Shown piece by piece: positions 54,990-64,000 of a DNA stretch of 64,000 bases. The first letter of the stretch is position 1, and each line of letters opens with the position of its first letter. Made by a program: the position numbers and the translations under genes. The notes under the pieces are model-generated. The model was given only the letters and a program-made list of their open reading frames with translations, ran no database searches and was not told the DNA's origin. This DNA is from Salticus scenicus (taxonomy: Eukaryota; Arthropoda; Arachnida; Araneae; Salticidae): the NCBI GenBank assembly GCA_963930645.1, contig OZ005661.1, positions 196,834,532 to 196,898,531 on the forward strand, in the 5' to 3' direction.

Positions 54990-56560
54990 AAACTTACATA
55001 GCGTTAGTCAAGAATAAATTTGGCAGGCTACCTAAAAGAATTAGATCAGATAATGGTAGAGAATATGTAGGCAACGACATAGAGAATTTTCTTGAACAAA
55101 ACGGAATCAGACATGAACTCACTGTTCCTTATTGTCCACCTCAAAACGGGGTTGCCGAAAGAAAGAATAGAACCCTTGTAGAAATGGCCAAAAGTATGTT
55201 ATCTGAAGCGAAATTAACTCATAAATTTTGGGGGGAAGCAATCCATACCGCGAACTATTTACTAAACAGGCTCCCCACAAAATCTAATGACAAGACTCCC
55301 TATGAGCTTTGGAACAAAGTTAAACCTAACCTCTCGCATTTGAGAGTATTCGGATCTAAAGCTTTCGCTTATATTGATAAACATAATAGAAAAAAACTTG
55401 ATAACAAGGCTCAAGAGGGAATCTTTGTTGGCTATGATTACCGATCCAAAGGATATCGAATTTATACAGGGGGAAAAAATATCATTATCGCGCGAACAGT
55501 AAAGTTTTTAGACAATCAAAATTGTAAACATTCATCGCAAAAGGAACCGACTAATGATAATAATCAAACGCATACAGTAAATATTGAATTTAATGATAAC
55601 TCTGAGCAAACACAGAACGATTCTGAGCAAACACATGATTCAGAAATTCAGCTCAGAAGATCATCGAGATCTAACCTAGGTGTTCCTCCGGACCGTTTAA
55701 TCTATTTAGCTAAACATGATTTAGTACATGAACCAAAAAGTTGGTCCGAGATACCAAATATGACACATCCATTTGAAAAGAATAACTGGATTAAAGCCGC
55801 GGAAGATGAAATACGGTCGTTAAACGAGCATAACACATGGACCTTAGTCGATCCTCCAGTAGGGAAAAAAGTTATCGGTTCTAAATGGACTTTCAAAACT
55901 AAATACGATGATACGGGTAAACTACAAAAATACAAAGCACGTTTAGTCGCCCAAGGTTTTCTCCAAAAGTTTGGAGAAGATTACGATGCAACTTTTGCAC
56001 CAGTAGTTTCGTACACAACAATCAGAGCTTTTCTAAATTCCGCAGCTCATCACAAACTGAATGTAAAACATATAGATATTAAGACCGCATTCTTATATGG
56101 AAATTTAGATGAGGATATCTATATGCGACAACCTGAAGGGTTCATAGATAAGGGAAATGAAAACAAAGTATGTAAATTAAATAAGTCCATCTATGGATTG
56201 AAACAGGCCGCGAGAGCCTGGCACATGAGAATAGGAGATTTTCTAAAAACCTTAAATTATAAAGAAAGCTCAGCAGACTCGTGTTTATACATTCATAATG
56301 ATCCAAACATAACTTCATTCTTTATCGTGTATGTCGACGACATTTTAGTCGCCGGAGACGAAAACCAAATAAACAAAATCACAAAGGAATTAAACAAACA
56401 ATTTGAAATAAAAGATTTAGGAGAAGTAAGCTTTTATCTAGGTATGCAAATAACTAGAAATAAAAAAGGTGATTTTGTAATAAACCAAAAATTAAAAATA
56501 GCAGAGTTAGTAAAAAAATTAAATCTTGACTGCTCCAAACCTACAAACATTCCAATGTAG
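54986..56560 (+). CDS. Copia integrase core C-part and reverse transcriptase (premature stop)
   Basis: The frame continues from the frameshift at about 54,986. SDNGREY (catalytic Asp at 55049-55051) and PPQNGVAERKNRT (catalytic Glu at 55157-55159) complete the integrase D,D-35-E core. A Ser/Gln-rich linker follows at about 55,500-55,670. The reverse transcriptase starts near 55,840 (NTWTLVDPPVGKKVIGSKW) and includes KARLVAQGF, IDIKTAFLYG and the polymerase motif YVDDI at 56330-56344. A TAG at 56558-56560 interrupts the RT connection region, with the same frame open beyond it, so this is a point nonsense mutation. An internal Met at 55184 is not a natural start. Confidence 0.93.
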   Translation, partial: LKTYIALVKNKFGRLPKRIRSDNGREYVGNDIENFLEQNGIRHELTVPYCPPQNGVAERKNRTLVEMAKSMLSEAKLTHKFWGEAIHTANYLLNRLPTKSNDKTPYELWNKVKPNLSHLRVFGSKAFAYIDKHNRKKLDNKAQEGIFVGYDYRSKGYRIYTGGKNIIIARTVKFLDNQNCKHSSQKEPTNDNNQTHTVNIEFNDNSEQTQNDSEQTHDSEIQLRRSSRSNLGVPPDRLIYLAKHDLVHEPKSWSEIPNMTHPFEKNNWIKAAEDEIRSLNEHNTWTLVDPPVGKKVIGSKWTFKTKYDDTGKLQKYKARLVAQGFLQKFGEDYDATFAPVVSYTTIRAFLNSAAHHKLNVKHIDIKTAFLYGNLDEDIYMRQPEGFIDKGNENKVCKLNKSIYGLKQAARAWHMRIGDFLKTLNYKESSADSCLYIHNDPNITSFFIVYVDDILVAGDENQINKITKELNKQFEIKDLGEVSFYLGMQITRNKKGDFVINQKLKIAELVKKLNLDCSKPTNIPM

Positions 56561-57277
56561 CCTAATTATCTCAAATTTGATGATAACGATAATCTGCTAG
56601 AAAATAACATTAAATATCAACAAGTAATTGGAAGTTTATTATATTTGGGTACAGTTAGTCGGCCAGATATTTTGGCAGCTGTAAATATTTTAAGCAGGAG
56701 AAATTCGAATCCACGGAAAAGAGATTGGGAAGCAGCTAAAAGGGTTGTGCGTTACCTAAACACCACAAAAGACTTAAATTTCATAATAAGCGCAAACCAA
56801 GACACCAAACTAACAGCTTTCGCTGATGCCGATTGGGCAGGCGATAAAACAAATAGGAAGTCAACTTCGGGAAATATTTTCATGCTAGGAAATAATCCCA
56901 TTCTATGGACAACTAAAAAGCAAACTTCCGTGGCATTGTCTTCTGCAGAAGCGGAGTTCATTTCTGCAACTAATGCTGCTAAGGAAATCACTTGGTTAAT
57001 CAAATTATTAAGTGATCTGAATCTACAGCAAGATACACCCATCACACTATTTGAAGATAATATCAGTTGCATTAAATCAATAAATTGTGAATATTCTGCC
57101 AAGTTGAAACATATCGACATAAAGTATAATTATTTAAAGGACTTGAAAGAGAAAGAAATACTTGATATGCAATATTGCCCAAGTGAAAAAATGATCGCCG
57201 ACGTCCTAACCAAGCCTCTAGCAAAACCCATTTTTGAAATTCACCGAAGGAAATTGAACTTAACCACAGAGGTTTAA
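56561..57277 (+). CDS. Copia RT thumb/connection and RNase H
   Basis: Same frame as the preceding segment, downstream of the premature TAG. It contains the TVSRPDI motif typical of Copia RT-RNase H linkers and the RNase H motifs ADADWAGD (Asp at 56825 and 56831) and SSAEAEF (about 56,940-56,960). EDNISCI and HIDIKYNYL follow, then a stop at 57275-57277, 26 bases before the 3' LTR. Apart from the upstream lesions the domain looks intact; it would remove the RNA strand during reverse transcription. Confidence 0.92.
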   Translation, partial: PNYLKFDDNDNLLENNIKYQQVIGSLLYLGTVSRPDILAAVNILSRRNSNPRKRDWEAAKRVVRYLNTTKDLNFIISANQDTKLTAFADADWAGDKTNRKSTSGNIFMLGNNPILWTTKKQTSVALSSAEAEFISATNAAKEITWLIKLLSDLNLQQDTPITLFEDNISCIKSINCEYSAKLKHIDIKYNYLKDLKEKEILDMQYCPSEKMIADVLTKPLAKPIFEIHRRKLNLTTEV

Positions 57278-57290
57278 GAAGTGTATCCCG

Positions 57291-57303
57291 ATGAAGGGGG
57301 AAA
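57291..57303 (+). promoter_or_regulatory. polypurine tract
   Basis: GATGAAGGGGGAAA immediately precedes the 3' LTR and is purine-rich, as expected for the plus-strand priming site of an LTR element. Confidence 0.85.
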
Positions 57304-57970
57304 TGACATATTATCATCGATGAACACTTCATCTAATTAAGATATATTCCAAAAACTGAAACAAGCCTTCACTTACTCACGAGCTGTCAATTAAGCCTGA
57401 ATAAAAATCTGGACTGCATTTTCTTCTATGCTCGTGATTTTTAATCATCCCATGACTAACATTAATGAGGATTGCTCGCCGTTCCTCAAGGACTTGCATT
57501 AGAAATACAAATTGACTGTTCTACGCTTTTCATAAACATTAATTAACTTTTTATTATTTTATTATATCCAATTATATTTTTCAGTTTGTAATCTCCTTCA
57601 CTTCTCTCTCTGATTCCAAAGTGAAAAGATGCATGATAAGATGCATCCCAAATTAAAAATAAATACTAAGTTAAAATTAAATCTCAAATGATTTATTTAT
57701 AACACTTATACTTATCTACTATTTAGATTGGTTTTTTCAAAAGGTTCTGGTATAACGCATTTTAGATAAATGGATCAACAGATCAGAAACCCCATGGATA
57801 TTCGGATATTACTTTGTTGTGAGACGCGCTGAAACCGCTGCATAGAAGGTAAGTGAAGAAATTATTATTATTATAAGTCTTACCTTCCAACAAATACGTT
57901 TTGAATTTATTTATTTAATTATCTCTATAAGATTTAATTAATAGTAACTTATTCAAACATTTTTTTATCA
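57304..57970 (+). repeat. 3' LTR of the Copia element
   Basis: It has the same ends as the 5' LTR. Differences by eye include GAAATAAGTC versus GAAACAAGCC, one fewer block of ATT repeats, and an extra G in TTTTGAATTTATT. Confidence 0.95.
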
Positions 57971-58108
57971 TATCCATATTTCAACGAAAACCAAAATCAT
58001 TTATGAATGTAGTAGCATCTTTTCCCCAATTGTCCGCTTTGCTGGTCACTATTATTTAGACTATTAAAGAAAAAAATCACTATTGTCATACCGTTTTACA
58101 AATAAAAG

Positions 58109-58333
58109 ATGAGAAGAAAATACATTGAAAATTCTCAAAACTTAACTTCAGGTCGACAACACGTCTTTGGCAGCGTATTCCTCACGACGCATAATCTTAG
58201 ATCTATGTGTCTACTGCCTACGACAGCGATTTACCCAAGGAATTTAAATAGAAAGCTCTATGTGACAGTGATAAAATTTTTGGGTAACAATGTTCTACCA
58301 CATTCGGAAACAATAACAGCCAATAAAATATAA
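58109..58333 (+). pseudogene. possible source copy of the satellite's coding remnant
   Basis: A 74-codon frame ends ...LPHSETITANKI before TAA. Its last 26 or so codons (from KLYVTVIKFL) are the undamaged version of a segment found in every unit of the downstream satellite, where a missing T usually breaks the frame. The N-terminal part (TSGRQHVFGSVFL, SMCLLPTTAIYPRN) is not in the satellite units. I do not recognise the protein. It may be the 3' end of a gene or transposon from which the satellite was seeded. Confidence 0.45.
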
Positions 58334-58384
58334 CTAAAAAATAAAAATAGTAATAATAATAATAATAGCATTCATAGAGTATTT

Positions 58385-60229
58385 TCAAGATATTTTTTAT
58401 AAAAAAAGGGGGGTTATTCTTCCTTTTGTTGCTATTGGATTTCTAATATAGAGAGATAAATGTAATAAAAGTAAAAAATTAATATTCTTCATTTTGTTAT
58501 CATTGGATTATTCTTATTACTGGATTATATTATTGGCTATTCTTCATTTCGTTATTATTGGAATTCTAATATATAGAGATAAATGTAATAAAAGTAAAAA
58601 AATATTATGTAGATATAAGGAATGTGGTATAATTCCGTATGAAAGAAAAACGAATATTCTCATTAACATTAAAAAATATGCTGTATGAGACATTGATAAA
58701 AACATAGAAAAACAGGGTTATACCATCGGAAACTGACAATAAGATATAACATTAAACAACATTGATAATAGCAGTTATTGAACAATCTTAAAAAGAGAGT
58801 GTTATTCTTAATTTTTTATTGTAAGTTTCCTAATGTACAAAAATAATCATAATAAAAAAAAAAAAAAAAAATAACATACGTTTATAATAAATGTGGTATA
58901 ACACCGTATGAAAGAAAAAGAAAAATCCTGATTAAAGTTAAAAAAGATGCCCTTTGGCCAGTAATAAAAATTTTGAATAACACTGTTCTACCATATTCTG
59001 AAACAATAACTGCCAAAATATATAACATCAAAAAATAATAATAATAGCAACTACAGAATATTTTTCAACAAATTTCTAATAAAGAAAAGGTGTTATTCTT
59101 CATTTTTATACTACAGGATTTCTAATATACAGAGATAAATATAATAAAAGTAAAAAAAATAATGTGTAGGTATAATGAATGTGGTATAACATCGAATATA
59201 AGAGAAATGATATTCTCATTAAAGCTAAAAAAGATGCTCTATGATCCAGTAATAAAATTTTGAACAACGATGCTCTACCACATTCGCAAACAGTAACTGC
59301 CAATAAAATATAACATCAAAAAATAATAATAATAGCAGGTATAGAGGATGTTTAAAGTAATTCTTATAAAAAAAAGGGTTATTCTTCACTTTTATGTTAC
59401 TAGATTTCTAATATACAGAGATAAATATAATAAAAGTCAAAGATTAATATGTATCTATAATGAATGTGGTATAACATCGTATATAAGAGAAATGAATATT
59501 CTCATGCAAGTTAAAAAAGATGCTCTATGAGCCAGTAATAAAATTTTGAATAACGATGCTCTACCACATTCGCAAACAATAACTGCCAATAAAATATAGC
59601 ATCAAAAATTAATAATAATAATAGCAGCTAAAGAAGATTTTTCAAGATATTTCTTATAAAAAAAAGGGTTATTCTTCACTTTTACATATATTACTGTATT
59701 TCTAATATAGAGAGATAAATATAATAAAAGTCAAAGATTAATATCATCTATAATGAATGTCGTATAACATCGTATATAAGAGAAATGAATATTCTCATGC
59801 AAGTTAAAAAAGATGCTCTATGAGCCAGTAATAAAATTTTGAATAACGATGCTCTACCACATTCTCACACAATAACTGCCAATAAAATACAACATCAAAA
59901 AATAATAATAATAGCAGCTATAGAAGATTTTTAAAGTATTTCTTATAAAAAGAAAAGGGGTTATTCTTCACTTTTATATTACTGTATTTCTAATATACAG
60001 AAATAAATATAATAAAAGTCAAAGATTAATATGTATCTATAATGAATGTGGTATAACATCGTATATAAGAGAAATGAATATTCTCATGCAAGTTAAAAAA
60101 GATGCTCTATGAGCCAGTAATAAAATTTTGAATAACGATGCTCTACCACATTCTCACACAATAACTGCCAATAAAATTTAACATCAAAAAATAATAATAA
60201 TAGGTATAGAAGATTTTTAAAGTATTTCT

Positions 60230-60263
<34 letters not shown>

Positions 60264-63200
60264 TTATTCTTCACTTTTATATTACTGGATTTCTAATATA
60301 CAGAGATAAATAAAATAAAAGTCAAAGATTAATATGTATCTATAATGAATGTAGTATAACATCGTATATAAGAGAAATGAATATTCTAATGCAAGTTAAA
60401 AAAGATGCTCTATGAGCCAGTAATAAAATTTTGAATAACGATGCTCTACCACATTCTCACACAATAACTGCCAATAAAATACAACATCAAAAAATAATAA
60501 TAATAGCAGCTATAGAAGATTTTTAAAGTATTTCTTATAAAAAGAAAAGGGGTTATTCTTCACTTTTATATTACTGTATTTCTAATATACAGAAATAAAT
60601 ATAATAAAAGTCAAAGATTAATATGTATCTATAATGAATGTGGTATAACATCGTATATAAGAGAAATGAATATTCTCATGCAAGTTAAAAAAGATGCTCT
60701 ATGAGCCAGTAATAAAATTTTAAATAACGATGCTCTACCACATTCGCAAACAATAACTGCCAATAAAATATAACATAAAAAAATAATAATAATAGCAGCT
60801 ATAGAAGATTTTTAAAGTAATTCTTATAAAAAGAAAAGGGGTTATTCTTCACTTTTATATTACTGTATTTCTAATATACAGAAATAAATATAAAAAAAGT
60901 CAAAGATTAATATGTATCTATAATGAATGTGGTATAACATCGTATATAAGAGAAATGAATATTCTCATGCAAGTTAAAAAAGATGCTCTATGAGCCAGTA
61001 ATAAAATTTTAAATAACGATGCTCTACCACATTCGCAAACAATAACTGCCAATAAAATATAGCATCAAAAATTGATAATAATTGCAGCTATAGAAGATTT
61101 TTCAAGATATTTCTTGTAAAAAATGGGTTATTCTTCACTTTTATATTAATGGATTTCTAATATACAGAGATAAATATAATAAAAGTCAAAGATTAATATG
61201 TATCTATAATGAATGTGGTATAACATCGTATATAAGAGAAATGAATATTCTCATGCAACTTAAAAAAGATGCTGTATGAGACAGTAATAAAACTTTGAAT
61301 AACGATGCTCTACCACATTCGCAAACAATAACTGCCAATAAAATATAGCATCAAAAATTAATAATAATAGCATCTATAGAATATTTTTCAAGAAATTTCA
61401 TATAAAAAAGAAAGGGTTATTCTTTACTTTTATATTACTGGATTTCTAATATACAGAGATAAATATAATAAAAGTCAAAGATTAATATGTATCTATAATG
61501 AATGTGGTATAACACCTTACGTAAGAAAAATGAATATTCTCATGCAAGTTAGAGACGATGCTCTATGATCCAGTAATAAAAATTTTGAATAACGATGCTC
61601 TAACACATTTGCAAACAATAACTGCCAATAAAATATAGCATCAAAAATTGATAATAATTGCAGCTATAGAAGATTTTTAAAGTATTTCTGATATTTAAAA
61701 AAAGGGTTATTCTTCACTTTTATATTACTGGATTTCTAATATACAGAGATAAATATAATAAAAGTCAAAGATTAATATGTATCTATAATGAATGTGGTAT
61801 AACATCGTATATAAGAGAAATGAATATTCTCATGCAAGTTAAAAGATGCTCTATGAGCCAGTAATAAAAATTTTGAATAACGATGCTCTACCACATTCGC
61901 AAACAATAACTGCCAATAAAATATAGCATGAAAAATTGATAATAATTGCAGCTATAGAAGATTTTTCAAGATATTTCTTGTAAAAAAAGGGCTATTCTTC
62001 ACTTTTATATTAATGGATTTCTAATATACAGAGATAAATATAATAAAAGTCAAACATTAATATTTATCTATAATGAATGTGGTATAACATCGTATATAAG
62101 AGAAATGAATATTCTCATGCAAGTTAAAAAAGATGCTCTATGAGCCAGTAATAAAATTTTGAATAACGATGCTCTACCACATTCGCAAACAATAACTGCC
62201 AATAAAATATAGCATCAAAAATTAATAATAATAATAGCAGCTAAAGAAGATTTTTCAAGATATTTCTTATAAAAAAAAGGGTTATTCTTCACTTTTACAT
62301 ATATTACTGTATTTCTAATATAGAGAGATAAATATAATAAAAGTCAAAGATTAATATCATCTATAATGAATGTCGTATAACATCGTATATAAGAGAAATG
62401 AATATTCTCATGCAAGTTAAAAAAGATGCTCTATGAGCCAGTAATAAAATTTTGAATAACGATGCTCTACCACATTCGCAAACAATAACTGCCAATAAAA
62501 TATAGCATCAAAAATTAATAATAATAGCAGCTATAGAAGATTTTTCAAGATATTTCTTATAAAAAAAATGGTTATTCTCCACTTTTATATTACTGTATTT
62601 CTAATATATAGAGATAATAAATATAATAAAAGTCAAAGATTAAAATCATGTATAATGAATGTCGTATAACATCGTATATAAGAGAAATGAATAGTCTCAT
62701 GCAAGTTAAAAAAGATGCTCTATGAGCCTGTAATAAAATTTTGAATAACGATGCTCTACCACATTTTCAAACAATAACTGCCAATAAAATATAGCATCAA
62801 AAATTAATAATAATAGCATCTATAGAATATTTTTCCAGAAATTTCTTATAAAAAAGAAAGGGTTATTCTTTACTTTTATATTACTGGATTTCTAATATAC
62901 AGAGATAAATATAATAAAAGTCAAAGATTAATATGTATCTATAATGAATGTGGTATAACACCTTACGTAAGAAAAATGAATATTCTCATGCAAGTTAAAG
63001 AAGATGCTCTATGATCCAGTAATAAAATTTTGAACAACGATGCTCTACCACATTCGCAAACAATAACTGCCAATAAAATATAACATCAAAAACAATAATA
63101 ATAGCTGCTAAAGAATATTTTTCAAGAAATTTCTTATAAAAAAGAAAGGGTTATTCTTTACTTTTATATTACTGGATTTCTAATATACAGAGATAAATAT

Positions 63201-63935
63201 TATAAAAGTCAAAAATTAATATGTACGTATAATGAATGTGGTATATCATCGTATGTAAGAGAAATGAATATTCTCATGAAAGTTAAAAAAGGTGCTCTAT
63301 GAGCTAGTAATAAAAATTTTGAATAACAATGTTCTGTCACATTCAAATACTATAACTGCCAATAAAATATAGCATCAAAAATTAATAATAATAGCAGCTA
63401 TAGAATATTTTTCAAGAAATTTCATATAAAAAAGAAAGGGTTATTCTTTACTTTTATATTACTGGATTTCTAATATACAGAGATAAATATTATAAAAGTC
63501 AAAAATTAATATGTACGTATAATGAATGTGGTATATCATCGTATGTAAGAGAAATGAATATTCTCATGAAAGTTAAAAAAGGTGCTCTATGAGCTAGTAA
63601 TAAAAATTTTGAATAACAATGTTCTATCACATTCAACAACTATAACCATCAATTAAACATAACATCAAATAATATTGACAATAGCAGGTATAGAACATTT
63701 TTCGAAACATTTCTCAGAAAGAGAAGGTTATTCATCATTTTTATTATAGGTTTTCTAATAGATAGATATAATCGTATTAAAACTGGAACATTAATATATG
63801 TTTATATTGAATGTGGTATAACACCTTATGAAAGAGAAAGATATATTTTCATTAAAGTTAAAAAAATATTTTCTGTGAGATTATGATAAAATTTTGAATA
63901 GCAATTTTTTACTACATTCGGAGATCGTAACTGCC
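58385..63935 (+). repeat. satellite DNA, about 19 units of about 288 bp
   Basis: Units begin with GGGTTATTCTTCACTTTTAT and continue TTCTAATATACAGAGATAAA, AAAGTCAAAGATTAATATG, AATGTGGTATAACATCGTAT, GATGCTCTATGAGCCAGTAA, ATGCTCTACCACATTCGCAA and TAACTGCCAATAAAATATAG. Starts lie near 58,410, 58,805, 59,091, 59,377, 59,668, 59,958, 60,264, 60,552, 60,840, 61,126, 61,416, 61,703, 61,990, 62,280, 62,568, 62,858, 63,149, 63,437 and 63,728. Central units are the most alike; the first (58,410-58,800, with an extra short partial unit) and last are diverged, as usual for array edges. Some units are copied as blocks: 59,668 and 62,280 share CATATATTACTGTATTTC, and 63,149 and 63,437 are nearly identical. 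Confidence 0.93.
60233..60260. repeat. poly(A) expansion inside one satellite unit
   Basis: The A-rich junction (usually AAAAAAAGGG) of this single unit has grown to about 28 A residues. It accounts for the longer spacing between the units at 59,958 and 60,264. Confidence 0.8.
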
Positions 63936-64000
63936 AATTAATCATAACATTAATTTATGTTCTTTTTAGTGGTCCTAGGTATATACAAGTAAAACGCTTT
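63936..64000. other. end of window beyond the satellite
   Basis: The last recognisable satellite string is AACTGCCAATTAATCATAAC near 63,928-63,948; the remaining bases show nothing identifiable. Confidence 0.5.

Larger units (their letters stand above)
52569..57970 (+). mobile_element. complete Copia-family LTR retrotransposon
   Basis: Two near-identical LTRs (52569-53240, 672 bp; 57304-57970, 667 bp) both run TG...CA and are flanked by the 5-bp duplication TATCC (52564-52568 and 57971-57975). The internal order is gag, protease, integrase, reverse transcriptase, RNase H, with integrase before RT, which defines Ty1/copia (Pseudoviridae-type) elements. The LTRs differ at about nine positions plus short indels, one of them in an ATT microsatellite, so the insertion is young. 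The polyprotein frame has one frameshift and one stop, so this copy should not be autonomous. Confidence 0.97.

Noticed and set aside
55184..55186. ATG at 55184 as start of a separate integrase/RT gene
   Set aside because: Conserved integrase sequence in the same frame extends upstream to the frameshift near 54,986, so this Met is internal.

Overview
The window looks like non-coding, repeat-dominated nuclear DNA from an arthropod. Support comes from the low GC, the tRNA-derived SINEs, the foldback TA-flanked MITEs, an almost intact Copia LTR retrotransposon and the eukaryotic splice-like signals. A spider or other arachnid is my best guess, resting on the general look of the SINE tail and of the repetitive 'exon' arrays. 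I could not check this by search. I find no intact host protein gene, no true tRNA or rRNA gene and no CRISPR array.

Layout. Bases 1-6,100 are AT-rich, with a decayed minus-strand reading frame at about 1.69-2.66 kb and a diverged collinear duplication. Bases 6,115-20,990 hold an unusual array of about 30 modules. Most look like acceptor, GC-rich 30-bp minisatellite 'exon', conserved exon tail, donor, then an AT-rich 'intron'. Three module classes (A, B, C) recur in a higher-order period of about 1.4-2 kb. Related GC/CT-rich sequence resumes at 21,540-23,110, including a clean 27-bp minisatellite at about 21,940-22,750, and again weakly at 23,540-23,730. Together these could be one large, repeatedly duplicated plus-strand transcription unit (inference).

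Bases 23,730-52,560 are a mosaic of mobile-element debris. It includes a foldback MITE family with TA-flanked CAGTCGG ends (about a dozen copies, one nested in another, one split by a SINE) and a second MITE of about 450 bp. SINEs with tRNA-Thr-like, tRNA-Ser-like and tRNA-Lys-like heads are also present, with several other foldback elements. A segmental duplication pairs about 35.06-37.33 kb with about 44.58-47.64 kb. A tandem array at 41.06-42.15 kb is built from a SINE tail. These pieces act as a nested record: insertions split older insertions, and the duplication gives empty-site comparisons.

Bases 52,569-57,970 are a complete young Copia element. It has two LTRs of about 670 bp, a 5-bp TATCC target duplication, a primer site matching the inside of elongator tRNA-Met, and one polyprotein frame broken only by a 1-nt frameshift and one stop codon. 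From about 58,100 to the end lies a satellite of about 288 bp whose units carry remnants of a protein-coding sequence.
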